DNA of 64,000 bases from Euglena gracilis (GCA_039621445.1 CP154954.1:66870714-66934713), one strand, 5' to 3'. Positions 19,169-28,659 are shown, counted from the stretch's first letter. Made by a program: numbers and translations. Notes: a model not told the origin generated them from the sequence alone.

Positions 19169-20251
19169 TCAGGCCACAAAGTCCAGGGGGGGTTCATCCA
19201 CAACGTTTCCTCCGCCCCCCCAATCCTTTTTCATGGCATCATCATCCTCCCCGTAAAACTTTTCATACCTGGCATTTTGGCTGGTTGCGATACAATCCCG
19301 TTCCGCCTTAACCCGAAATTCCTTCTCAATTTCCTCCATACAAACTTTCCTAACAGCATAATCCTTCCTACGATATCCGATTTTTCGTTCCAACACGGTC
19401 AACAAATACTCCACCAGTTGTTTGGGCATCCTCCATTTTTTTTGAGTTCCAACTGTCATTCCATATCCTCCCAACTTTTCTTGGTGACTCCTCCCCCCAG
19501 GAATCAAATTCGGGCAGGTCTGGCCATCACAAAGTTTGTTTTGTAGCTTGCTCAGATTTTCGCTCCCCCAGATTCGGGTGGGTTTTTGATATCCCCAATC
19601 TGAAAACTGACAATAATCAACATCGATAAAAGTCAAATTTTGAACACAGGGTCTTTTTCGTAAAAGTCCATGACAGGGATTTTCAATCCACCACAAGTTT
19701 GGTTTGAAGTATTCGACAATCTCCAAAGTTTTTTTGACCAGCCGATCTGCCCCCTCCAAATTTCTGACTCCCAATGTTTTGGCCAAGCTATATTCTGTAC
19801 AGGGCACCCCCGCAGCGATGATCTGAAAATATCCGGGGGGGTACCTCCAATATCTCCACTCCAAAATATTTGCACAGTGGGTTGGGTTAAATCTGGGGTT
19901 TATTTCCACTGACACAACCTTAAACCCCTGCTCTCTCAGGCAATCCGCAACCGAGCCTTTACCGCAAAAAAGGTCTAAAGCTCTTTTCTTTACGGAAGGC
20001 TGTGCACGATCCCTTATGGGATCTGATTCTTTACAGGTTTGGGCCGAGTCACAGATTTGCACGCCACGCAGGAACGCACCCGACACACTGGACACACCTT
20101 GTGTAGAGCTCTCCTGGGATGGCAGATTTTTCATCGTGGTTTCACTCGCACGAGATTTCTCATGCCACCTGGGATTTGTGTATGTCGTTGTGTGGGGCTG
20201 GGTATGCGAGCCCGGGGCGGCTCCCGCCCCCAACGGTCCACCCCGGCTATC
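19169..20251 (-). CDS. C5-cytosine DNA methyltransferase domain within the Gypsy element
   Basis: C5-cytosine methyltransferases transfer a methyl group from S-adenosylmethionine to cytosine in DNA. Motif I is ALDLFCGKGSVADCL (about residues 85-99 from the ATG at 20233), with the acidic motif II residue in VSVEIN. Motif IV is VPCTEYS with the catalytic Cys near residue 145. Motif VI is WWIENP. Motif VIII-like YQKPTRIWGS follows, and KKWRMPKQLVEYLL may correspond to the last conserved block. The target-recognition region looks short. It is in the same frame as gag, separated only by TAG at 20252-20254, so a Gag-methyltransferase fusion by readthrough is possible. About 80 residues of low-complexity linker precede motif I. 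It ends at TGA (19169). Capture of such enzymes by retrotransposons is reported for dinoflagellates and charophytes. All key residues I can place are intact. Confidence 0.9.
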   Translation of the reverse strand, partial: DSRGGPLGAGAAPGSHTQPHTTTYTNPRWHEKSRASETTMKNLPSQESSTQGVSSVSGAFLRGVQICDSAQTCKESDPIRDRAQPSVKKRALDLFCGKGSVADCLREQGFKVVSVEINPRFNPTHCANILEWRYWRYPPGYFQIIAAGVPCTEYSLAKTLGVRNLEGADRLVKKTLEIVEYFKPNLWWIENPCHGLLRKRPCVQNLTFIDVDYCQFSDWGYQKPTRIWGSENLSKLQNKLCDGQTCPNLIPGGRSHQEKLGGYGMTVGTQKKWRMPKQLVEYLLTVLERKIGYRRKDYAVRKVCMEEIEKEFRVKAERDCIATSQNARYEKFYGEDDDAMKKDWGGGGNVVDEPPLDFVA

Positions 20252-22432
20252 CTAGCAACGGTTTCCTTTCCCCCTTCCTTTGCCTTTGCCTTTTCCACCG
20301 TCCTGGCCCTTTCCCCTAGACCAGTCATTTCCATTGTTTCCTTTACCCCAGGAATTGTTTCCTTTGCCCTTTCCTTTGCCTTTGCCTTTGCCACCACCAG
20401 ACTGTGAATCAAAATTCTGTTGATTTGAGTGCCACCACTGATTTCCCTGAAAATTGGGGTTGGCATTTGAATTCCACCCGGAATCATTTCTCCATCCACC
20501 CCCATTGCCAAATTGAGATTGCTGTGGGGGTGGCAATGACTGTGATCGAACCACTGGCACTGGATTTTGCACGGGGGGGTTCACGTTTGCATTGGTCGCA
20601 GGAGCTGCCACCTGTGAATCTGATTTTCCAACGGACGGCTTTGCCACCGTTTCACCCCCCTTTGCTGACCGTGCTGGGGAGGGTGTCCTGGACCCCTTGG
20701 CCCGATCTGCCTTTGCAGACCTGGCCCTCCGATTTCCGGACCCGTTTGGCTCTCTGGAACTGTGTAACATGTCTTGATCTTCCCTGGGTGACAATTTTCG
20801 CTCAACAAAACGAAAAATTTCTTCAGCTCCCATTTTTGGCTGTTCCTCCACAATTTTAATCCTTTTATCCGTGCCTGTGATTGGTTTCCCACTGACCTCT
20901 TTCAGTTTGTCGCAAATCGTAGTGTTGGGCAAAAAGACTTCGAACTCCAGCGGTGAAACTTTCGAAACCTTGCAGGGCTTTTCCCCAGTGACACGTTCCA
21001 CGGCACACATAATATTTTCCTCAGTTGCAGGCACTTCAGGGTACATTCTGAATTTCGGTCCACACGTTGATTTCCTTTCCTCCTCATCGGCGACCCAATG
21101 CAAAATGAAATTTGGAAGTTTTCCTTTGACCAGTCTTTCTGCCTCGTCATCAGTGGCGTTTTTCACCTGTCTCCAGGTTATTCTGAAATTTATGACAAAA
21201 TCTCGCCATTCTCGTACGGTAATTTCCCCTTGGTTCACGAGGTTTACATCATACCATTTTTTTCTGGCACATGTGTGCTGGGATCCAGCATATTTCCCTT
21301 CAAGCCTGTCAAATTCCTCCTCGAATGATGTTTTTCCGTTCAATTCTATTCGGAATTGCAATTCCTTCTGATTTGTGTCGTCCAGAATCATTGCAAAAAG
21401 CCGAAGTTTGAGTGGATCAGACACATTTCCATTTTGTAAAATAACCACCGTGCTGAAATATTGATCCCAATTCCGCACAAAGGACGACCAGTCTTTTGGC
21501 TGTCCAGAAAAATTTGGAGCTACCAGGTTTTTCATCAATTGATGTGTTGCCACTGCATTCGATGAAACCGACCCTGCACCTGCAGGCACTGCCCCCACAG
21601 GTCGTGCACAAACCTGCCTGACATGTGTCGCATGTGACCCTGGTTCTGTGTATTCATAGCCTTCAATTTCAACCGGAGTTTTCTCGATCACAGGCAAATT
21701 GTTGTAACCAAAAAGATCAAACTCTTCGATTTCTGGGTTTCCAGCTGATTTTTCTCTCGTTTCCTTTGTCAGATCCACTGTCGCAGATTTGGCAGATTCA
21801 GCTTGCTGATTTTTCATCACCAAAAACTCAGCCTGAAATAAATCCAGCTTTTGTTGCAATTTTTTCCGCTCCTGCTGTTCTTTAAAAAGTTCACTGGACT
21901 GCTGTTGCAGTAAAACTCCAACCTGCTGTTTCATCGAATTTTCCATTTCAGCCCGAACTTTCTCAAACTGCCCCTCCCTTTCACTCAGCCTCAACCTTTC
22001 CTGCAAGATTTCACTGATAATGACCTCCAAATTCTTTCTCGTTTGCAGCCCCAACTCCCTTTGCACCTCCAACCGAATTGTTTCCTCACCCTTGTTAATC
22101 AGGTCACAGACTTTCTCAATGGGAAAATATTTCCGACCCAGAAAACTCTCCAACCTCCCCAAACGATCATTCAGAGCTTTGCTCTCTCGCTCCAGGGACT
22201 GTGAAAATTCCTTCAATTTCTCAGCCTGTGCCTGAAATTTGGCACACTCAGTCTCCCCCAAACCTTTGCGTTGCTGAAAAATGATCCAAAAGCGTCCCTC
22301 CAGACCAGAGCTTAGCTCACCGACTGCAGATTTGACCTGATTAACAGCATTTTCCTGCTGTTTTTCCTTCTCCCCCACTTGTTGCACCACCACGTGCATC
22401 TCCCCCACAGATTTTTCCAAAATCGACAGTTT
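20252..22432 (-). CDS. Gypsy gag part 2: coiled coil, capsid, GKG-rich tail
   Basis: The frame continues from gag part 1 across TAG at 22433-22435. The first 200 residues are Glu/Lys/Gln-rich with heptad spacing, suggesting a long coiled coil. The middle (about residues 290-480) resembles retrotransposon capsid, with APNFSGQPKDWSSFVRNWDQ, a typical gag opening of substrate-binding helices. The C-terminal 90 residues are Asn/Gly/Trp-rich and then a run of GKGKGKG, which replaces the CCHC zinc knuckle usually found in Gag and probably binds RNA by charge. It stops at TAG 20252. Gag would assemble the virus-like particle. Confidence 0.85.
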   Translation of the reverse strand, partial: KLSILEKSVGEMHVVVQQVGEKEKQQENAVNQVKSAVGELSSGLEGRFWIIFQQRKGLGETECAKFQAQAEKLKEFSQSLERESKALNDRLGRLESFLGRKYFPIEKVCDLINKGEETIRLEVQRELGLQTRKNLEVIISEILQERLRLSEREGQFEKVRAEMENSMKQQVGVLLQQQSSELFKEQQERKKLQQKLDLFQAEFLVMKNQQAESAKSATVDLTKETREKSAGNPEIEEFDLFGYNNLPVIEKTPVEIEGYEYTEPGSHATHVRQVCARPVGAVPAGAGSVSSNAVATHQLMKNLVAPNFSGQPKDWSSFVRNWDQYFSTVVILQNGNVSDPLKLRLFAMILDDTNQKELQFRIELNGKTSFEEEFDRLEGKYAGSQHTCARKKWYDVNLVNQGEITVREWRDFVINFRITWRQVKNATDDEAERLVKGKLPNFILHWVADEEERKSTCGPKFRMYPEVPATEENIMCAVERVTGEKPCKVSKVSPLEFEVFLPNTTICDKLKEVSGKPITGTDKRIKIVEEQPKMGAEEIFRFVERKLSPREDQDMLHSSREPNGSGNRRARSAKADRAKGSRTPSPARSAKGGETVAKPSVGKSDSQVAAPATNANVNPPVQNPVPVVRSQSLPPPQQSQFGNGGGWRNDSGWNSNANPNFQGNQWWHSNQQNFDSQSGGGKGKGKGKGKGNNSWGKGNNGNDWSRGKGQDGGKGKGKGRGKGNRC

Positions 22433-24268
22433 CTAAGAAAAATCCCTCTCATTTTTTCTCAACCCCTCAACCTGGGCCTCAAAAAACGAGTTAACTCCAT
22501 CCTCCACTTTCTTCACTTTTTCAGCAAACTGCCGTTCTATTTCCACACTCAACAAATTCTTTTGGCATTGGGCAAGATTTTGCACCATTTCACCATTTTG
22601 CTGAAACTGCAAAAGCAAGTCGTTTATGGTTGCACCCAGTTCAGCCTGAATTTCACGTTTCACCATGGCAATGTGATCAGCCATTCGCCCATCATGCATG
22701 CCCAATGCCTCATTGACCAGATTCAATGTCTGCCCCTGTGACATGGCCAATGCCTGATTTAGCCTGTTTTCTGCCTCCCCCACCATATTTTCAGCCGTTT
22801 TTTCAGGGTTTTTTCCTTCCTGCACCAAAAGTCTGCCATGCAAACATTCAATATTGCAACTGATTTCTTCACCCCAATTGTTCCAATCATCATCAGATTG
22901 GCCATAGCCCGATTCCATTTCCACATCATGCTGATTTTCAGGGTTTTCGGACCCAGTTTCGGCAGAAAAACTGCTGTTTGGCTGTAAATTCTGTGGCTGG
23001 GTCTGTGGAAAATCTGGCTGAATTGGCCGAAAACCCTGGGCTGGGCCTGTGTTTGAAGACACTGTTGACGCTGGCTGAAAAATTTGTATAGTCATCTGCG
23101 CTGGCCCCATGATTGCTGGAAACGATGACTCAGCCGAAAACGGCTGGGCTGGCTGAAAAACCTGTGAAGTCATCTGGGCTGGCTGCATGATTGCTGGGAC
23201 AGATGACTCAGCCGAAAACTGCTGGGCTGGGTGAAAAACCTGCCCAGGCATCTGGGCAGGGACAGATATCTCAGCCAAAAACTGCTGGTCTTGCTGAAAA
23301 ACCTGCAGCTGGGCTGCAGCTGGCTGTGCTGACTGCGATTCTGGACTCTGTGTTAACAGCAATGGTTCTGGCTGGGCTGTTAAACACAAAATTTTTTGTT
23401 CTGGCCCTGGGCTGCTGTCTCGTGATGACACAGAAATTTGCTGAAAACCTGAAAAATTTACTGGCCACATGCCAGCAGCTTTCATTCGACGCATCACCAT
23501 TTCCTGAATTATTGCGTTTTCAGCTCTTTTTTCTTCCTCTGATTCGCTTTCGTAAGCTGGGGGGTCTGATTCGTCGTCACTGTCATGCAGTGGAATCAGC
23601 TGTAAATTTTCTGGCCCTGCCACCGTGATGGGCCTGATGCATGTAAATGACCCCCTCCCCGAATCAGAATCAGATTCTGATTCCTGTGTCGATTCTGAAA
23701 ATCCTGAAGCCGATAAAGTTTCTGTAGCCTGAAAATTGTTTTCTGCCACAGATTCCATCATGATTTGCAATGATGCCACAGGTTCCGAAAACTGGGATGC
23801 AGAAAATTCAGTTTCCTTTTCGTTCAGAAAACAGCTTTCTGCCAAAGATCTCAGAAAATTTTCACCACAGTCTGAAATTCGGACAGATTGGCTGGGAAAC
23901 GAGCAGATTTCTGCAGATTCTTCTGAAAATTCACAGACCACAGGGTTGATGAAACTGTCCTCGTGTACCATTCTGCTGGCACAGCCACCAGAACAAATCT
24001 CTGTGACCGTGTCGACCGTCTCTGAAAAATTTTCACTGACCGGGTCAGTGAAACAACCTTTGCTTGCGATGTCAGCCGAATCTGAAAACTTTGCACTGAT
24101 TCTGCTGGCAGAGCCAGCGAAACAAATCTCTGCCACAATGTTCACCGAATCTGAAAAATCCTCAATGATTCTGCTGGCAGAGTCAGCAGAACAAACCTCT
24201 GCGACCATGTTCGCGGATTCTGAAAAATTCTCACTGACAGAGTCAGCGAGCCAACCTCTGCTAACCAT
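22433..24268 (-). CDS. Gypsy gag part 1: repeat-rich N terminus
   Basis: The ATG at 24268-24266 spans the junction of the 5' LTR and the primer-binding site. The frame is also open 92 codons upstream into the LTR, to an ATG at 24544. About residues 1-140 hold degenerate 17- to 25-residue repeats of the form F-S-x-S-x-x-x-A-x-x-x-C. Around 23080-23260 are three copies of a repeat of about 30 residues with PAIM-PAQMT-QVFQPAQ. The last third is Glu/Gln-rich and likely coiled. It ends at TAG 22433, with the same frame continuing directly, so parts 1 and 2 are probably one Gag interrupted by a nonsense mutation or leaky stop. No conserved domain recognised. Confidence 0.75.
   Translation of the reverse strand: MVSRGWLADSVSENFSESANMVAEVCSADSASRIIEDFSDSVNIVAEICFAGSASRISAKFSDSADIASKGCFTDPVSENFSETVDTVTEICSGGCASRMVHEDSFINPVVCEFSEESAEICSFPSQSVRISDCGENFLRSLAESCFLNEKETEFSASQFSEPVASLQIMMESVAENNFQATETLSASGFSESTQESESDSDSGRGSFTCIRPITVAGPENLQLIPLHDSDDESDPPAYESESEEEKRAENAIIQEMVMRRMKAAGMWPVNFSGFQQISVSSRDSSPGPEQKILCLTAQPEPLLLTQSPESQSAQPAAAQLQVFQQDQQFLAEISVPAQMPGQVFHPAQQFSAESSVPAIMQPAQMTSQVFQPAQPFSAESSFPAIMGPAQMTIQIFQPASTVSSNTGPAQGFRPIQPDFPQTQPQNLQPNSSFSAETGSENPENQHDVEMESGYGQSDDDWNNWGEEISCNIECLHGRLLVQEGKNPEKTAENMVGEAENRLNQALAMSQGQTLNLVNEALGMHDGRMADHIAMVKREIQAELGATINDLLLQFQQNGEMVQNLAQCQKNLLSVEIERQFAEKVKKVEDGVNSFFEAQVEGLRKNERDFS
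24251..24267 (-). promoter_or_regulatory. Gypsy primer-binding site, initiator tRNA-Met type
   Basis: Directly after the 5' LTR the minus strand reads TGGTTAGCAGAGGTTGG. Apart from one extra T this is the complement of the conserved 3' end of eukaryotic initiator tRNA-Met (TGGTAGCAGAGG...). Its first two bases help form the gag ATG. Confidence 0.85.
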
Positions 24269-25096
24269 GTTCGCCGGCCCCACCCCCTGTGCGCCGCCGG
24301 TCGCCCCTGCGACCGGCGAGTCCCGGTGGGCCGAGGGCCCGGGGGGGTCCTCGCCGTCGTGGATAACCACCGACGCCAGGGGGGTGGGTGTTTCCGGGGT
24401 GGGGCCTGCGCTTTCTCGGGGAATTGGTGGGCTCAAGCCAACCCCCATTTTTTCACCCAGGTGATTTCCCCAACCCCAGCCGGCGCTTAGGATCGTTTTT
24501 TTAAAGTTTTCCGAAATTTTAGTGAAAAACGAAAAATCTGCCATTTGAAATGAAATCTCACTTTTCTCTCTGAACTCTCACTTTTCTCTCTTTGTCTCTC
24601 TCACACTCTCTTGCACAAACCAACCAACAAACCAACCCACTGTATCTGAAATGAATCCCAACCCACTGGAGAAGCAAACACACTGTTGGAAATCTGAGAG
24701 AGTGACTGAATGTAATGAAAAAAACAACCTGGGGCAAGGAAGAGGGGTATAGAGTATGTAGGCGGCGGTGAGGGTGGCGGTGTTGTAGGGTCTCCTTGAT
24801 TTCAATACCAACTTGAATTCAATAACTCCACCAACAATGTAATGACCAACAATGTAACTGTCAATTCCAATTCAACAATGTGATTGATCAAATCCAATTC
24901 AATGTATTTCCTCTTTGCCAAATGATGGGGAGAACCCCTCAAGTTCTGTGAAAAAAAAGAATTGGAAAGGTCTTTGAAATTTGACCCGCTTCCAATTTAA
25001 GTCGCGGGTTTTTTTAACTGGTTGGCTGTTACCCGCGACTTTGTAATTTGCGCCTTCTGGCAATTTTTGGCTGCCGGCGAAAGCCGGCGGCCGACA
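24268..25096 (-). repeat. Gypsy 5' LTR
   Basis: 829 bases, pairing with 12914-13739. The terminal dinucleotides are TG and CA on the minus strand. The gag frame is open over its last 277 bases. Confidence 0.93.
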
Positions 25097-25635
25097 CCAC
25101 GCACCCCCCACCAAGTGGACAGCTCCGGCTCCGCACAAGACCCCAGTGAGGTCCTGCTCTTCTTTCCGGCTGTTGTGTGTGTTTTTGGTGTTGGTTGTGG
25201 TGTTTCTTACTGCTTTTCTTTGCCGGAGTAGGCCGATCATAATCGTCCTTTGTGACTTTCTGAGTGTCTATTTTTTTTCGTTCGCATATCATGTCAGACA
25301 ACTGAAAGCCCCTGGTGGGGTTCAAGCTTTGAACTACCTGAAGTTCCAACCTACAATTCAAGTCATTGAAGCATTGAAGTCATTGAAGCCTTGACTGCAG
25401 CACAAGCCCGACACAGAAGTACAAGTCCGAACGAAGTACAGTACAGTGAAGACAACTACTGGCGTGGCTCATCACCTTGCGGTTGTAGCAGCAGTACAAC
25501 ATCATCTGCTACACCAGTTGGCTGGAAGTATTATCCCTGTTTCACTATACTTTGCTGTACCACCTGTGCTGTAACATAGCGTTCACTGTTCCAACCCGCA
25601 CTATGACCCCAGGGCCTTACAAACATTTCACAGAG

Positions 25636-26118
25636 TTGGCCCCAGGGCCCCAAACTTTTGCCATGATGCTCCTAGATTCCGCCCCATGGCTCAACACATT
25701 TCAAGCCAAAACTTGCAAAGAAAAGTTTTTCAGAGATGTTGCCCCAGGGCCCAAGGCTTCATCCATGGTGCTGTCAAATTTTTCCCCAGGGCTCAACACA
25801 TTTCAAGCCAAAACTGGCAAGTTTTTCAGAGATGGGGCCCCATGGCCCCAAACTTTTGCCATGATGCTGTCAAATTTTGCCAGAGGGATCAACACATTTC
25901 CAACCAAATCTTGCACAGAAAAGTTTTTTCAGAGATGTTGCCCCAGGGCCCAAGGCTTCAGCCATGATGCTGTCAGATTTTGTCCCAGGGCCCAACACAT
26001 TTCAAGCCAAAACAGGCACAGAAAAGTTTTTCACAGATGTGGCCCCAGGGCCCAAGGCTTCAGCCATGATGCTGTCCAACTTTGCCCCAGGGCTCATCAG
26101 ATTTCCAGCCAAAACAGC
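25636..26118 (+). repeat. 102-bp coding tandem repeat (34 residues), about 4.7 copies
   Basis: Units start near 25636, 25738, 25834, 25937 and 26039. Each encodes a variant of VAPGPKASAMMLSNFAPG followed by a NTFQAKTGTEKFF tail. The second unit lacks about 9 bases. Unit lengths are multiples of three except one with an extra T in a T run (about 25922-25927), which shifts the frame. The array sits immediately before the 2A motif and would be the N terminus of the LINE protein. Confidence 0.85.
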
Positions 26119-26164
26119 GCGGCGTTTCCACCTTCGGGGAAGAGGCGGGCTACTTTCCTGCAGC

Positions 26165-26188
26165 GACGTAGAACAAAACCCTGGCCCA
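26165..26188 (+). other. 2A-like peptide motif DVEQNPGP in the LINE ORF
   Basis: The eight residues DVEQNPGP match the D-(V/I)-E-x-N-P-G-P consensus that makes ribosomes skip the final Gly-Pro bond. The preceding residues (GRGGLLSCS) suit the helical upstream part. The frame is the one carrying the last repeat units. Skipping would release the repeat-rich leader from the downstream RT protein. 2A motifs are known in some trypanosome and APE-type animal LINEs. Confidence 0.85.
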
Positions 26189-28281
26189 CGGACAGGGTGG
26201 CCAACAAAAAGAGGCTGCGAAACACGAAGGCAAACTGCTGCTGTGGCACGGCCAAACTGAAACTGGGACCAACCTGGACCCGGACTTATCGGTGGCCATT
26301 GAATTGGATGAACCATTGCCTGCCCCTGCGGCGCCCACATCAGCCACGGTCACAGCAGCGATGGCAGCTATGGAAACAGATGACCCATCCCAGCGATTTC
26401 TGCCGGGCTGCAGAAGGCCTGGGACCCCCTTCTCACAACGCTGTCCGACGCTCGAACCAACCTGTAATGACATCGCACACGACCTCAGGGGCACGGTCTC
26501 ACACATCCCTCGTGGCGCCGTACAGGCAGTCTCTCAACTCTACACCACTCTTCTGAAGGCCTACAACAGACACCCTTCATGGGAGTCCTTATACGCACTC
26601 TGGTGCATGCCGAAGGCAATGCTGGCGCCATTGCCACGCGCTGGCAGGAATCACTGGGCTCAATTGGGAAGGGCCATCAGTACGAGGGCACAAGCCTACC
26701 TTACACAGCCGGCCGCCGTCTCCTGGCAGAATTCAAAAAAGCCGGCCGTAAACCCAGCCTCCTCTGTATCTACCCGATCCTCCGCAAACCGAGCGGAGGA
26801 GGTCCAGACAGAACGGTTTATCCGTCGCATGGAGACGCTGGTGGCGAGAGGAGCCATGCATGCCAGTTACTTCTCTCCGAAGGAGTCCAGGATGCGGCTC
26901 ACCCCGCTGTGCGGGAGAGATTACGCCGAATGCACCCGACAGAGGATGAACCAGGAAGGGGCCCTGCCACAAGGTTAAAACCACCCACCCGTTGCAAGGA
27001 CTTGGCAGATGACCGCCGCATGGTGAAACAGGCAGTACGGAGCTTCGGCCCTGAATCATCCGCAGGCCCTTCAGGACTGCGACCTGAACACCTGAAGTCC
27101 CTCCTCAGTGATGAAGCTGGAAGCTTTGCAGAAGACCTCCTGGACGAGTTGACAGAATTTGTCTTCGGTTGTATCTTGAAGGGAATCCCTGATGGATCAG
27201 TGCAAGTGCTATGTGCTGCACGCCTCACGCCACTCCGCAAAACAAAAACAGGGACCGGCACACCCACCGAACCCGTAAACAAAACCTCCCCTGAAGAAGA
27301 AGGCACACCGCCCATTGCCGCCGGGGAAACCCTCCGACGCCTGGTGGCAAAAGTGCTAATGCGCCACCCAGAAGTCCGCCGCTCCCTGGCTACCGCCTTA
27401 CCACAACAGCTGGGGGTAGGTGTACCGGATGCATGTGCTTTGATAAGCATGGGCATTCAGCAGATAGTTGACGGCCTGTCCCATATCGGAAAGGTTGACT
27501 GGGTGTTACTCCAGCTGGATTTCTCAATTCAATTGCATATCAAGAGAGAATTTGCTGGCCGAGGTCGCCGATAGATGTCCCCCCCCGCTGCCGTGGCTGG
27601 AGAGCTGCTACGCACGCCATTCTCAGTTGTATCTGGGAAAGACATCCCTCCGAAGCAAGTCTGGTGTGCAGCAAGGGGACCCGTGCGGGCCGGCCGCTTT
27701 TGCCCTCGGGATACAGCCATTGCTGGACAAACTGCAAGGCATCGTGGGCTGGCAAGCCTGGTACCTGGACGATGCCCACATCATGGGCACACCAGAGCAG
27801 CTTGAGAGGGCAGTTCGGTTGATTGTGTCTGAGGGACCACAGATTGGTGTAGGTCTCAACTTGGTGAAATGCAGACTGTGGGGTCCAGCCTTTGTGGAGC
27901 ATGGAGAAGGCATCCTTCAGGGCATCCCGGTCGAACCTTTCACAGCCGGCACCGGCATCCGCGCACTGGGCTCGCCTGTTTGCCGCCCGGGTGGAACGCC
28001 TGACTTTGCCTCCCTCCTTTGGGAGGAGCGCCTCACCGGTGTCCGGAAGGCGTGCCACCTGTTACAATTGGTGCCGTCACCGCATCTACAATTCACCGTG
28101 CTGAGGCAATGCCTTGATGCCTGCAACGTGAATGATTTGCTGCGAACAACGCGCCTCTCGGGGGCTAAAATACAGTGCCATTCCTTCTCCAGCATCCTAC
28201 GAGACACAATGTTGGTCATTACCGCCCGCCCAATGGACGACAAACAATGGGCACAAGCCTCACTTCCTGTCCGCTTGGGAG
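26189..28281 (+). pseudogene. LINE reverse transcriptase, frameshifted
   Basis: After the 2A site the frame moves at about 26260. Frame 26292-26978 contains a LYALWCMPKAMLAPLPRAG region typical of the RT N-terminal extension. Frame 26860-27520 contains SSAGPSGLRPEHLKSLL (RT motif 0/1), the fingers, and the catalytic LQLDFS of motif A. After another shift near 27520, frame 27520-28281 has SGVQQGDPCGPAAFALGIQP (motif B) and WYLDDAHIMG (catalytic box), then the thumb. At least three indels separate the pieces. The RT copies element RNA at the nicked target. All catalytic motifs are still visible. The frame is interrupted by the LTR element at Leu-Gly-Gly. Confidence 0.85.
28278..28281. repeat. 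Target-site duplication GGAG (left copy)
   Basis: GGAG occurs at 28278-28281 and again at 30971-30974. Removing the LTR element and one copy restores the LINE frame as Arg-Leu-Gly-Gly-Leu-Gly-Ile. Confidence 0.9.
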
Positions 28282-28604
28282 TGTGAAAAGGGGGTGTGGC
28301 GATTTCCCCCTGGGGGGCCTCCATTCTTTTTCTTGCACTTCAGCCCTCCTGGCCCTTGACTTTTTCCCCATCTTGCTGCGGAGCCCACTTCAAATACCAA
28401 AGTTACACCAGAGGCCAGAGCAATCCAAAATCACTTTGGACAGGCAAACATGACAAAGGAGTACGCTGATTGCCACTGTACAGAAAAAATATACAGATGG
28501 GAGTTCCTAATTACACAAGGCAAGTCTTAACTCCCAGTCTTGGCACGTCAGCGCACCACTCTATGATATCCACTGCACTCAGCACCTCAAAGGCTGCGGA
28601 CACA
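28282..28604 (-). repeat. 3' LTR of the nested element
   Basis: 323 bases, close to 30730-30970 except for an extra segment of about 82 bases containing gacaaaggagtacgctg. The plus-strand ends are TGTGAAAAG and GCGGACACA. Confidence 0.88.
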
Positions 28605-28615
28605 CTCCCCTTCCC
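28605..28615 (-). promoter_or_regulatory. Polypurine tract of the nested LTR element
   Basis: The minus strand reads GGGAAGGGGAG directly before TGTGTCCGC of the LTR. Confidence 0.75.
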
Positions 28616-28659
28616 AAAAAGCTTCCCAGAAGCTATAACGACTCCTTGTCGCAGCCTTT

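Larger units (their letters stand above)
12914..25096 (-). mobile_element. Ty3/Gypsy chromodomain LTR retrotransposon carrying a DNA methyltransferase
   Basis: This 12.2-kb element, read on the minus strand, has LTRs at 24268-25096 (5') and 12914-13739 (3') that begin TG and end CA. By eye the LTRs differ at about ten positions plus a few run-length indels, so insertion is fairly recent. CCAC flanks both sides (12910-12913; 25097-25100). Order of coding regions: gag (two in-frame parts), C5-cytosine methyltransferase, aspartic protease, reverse transcriptase, RNase H, integrase, chromodomain. This order (RT-RH before IN) defines Ty3/Gypsy. The frame is broken at several points, some of them homopolymer runs. 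Confidence 0.93.

Noticed and set aside
18695-19546. 283-codon plus-strand ORF
   Set aside because: Antisense shadow of the protease and methyltransferase region; no motifs of its own.
23736-24464. 242-codon plus-strand ORF
   Set aside because: Antisense of gag repeats; composition mirrors the gag frame.
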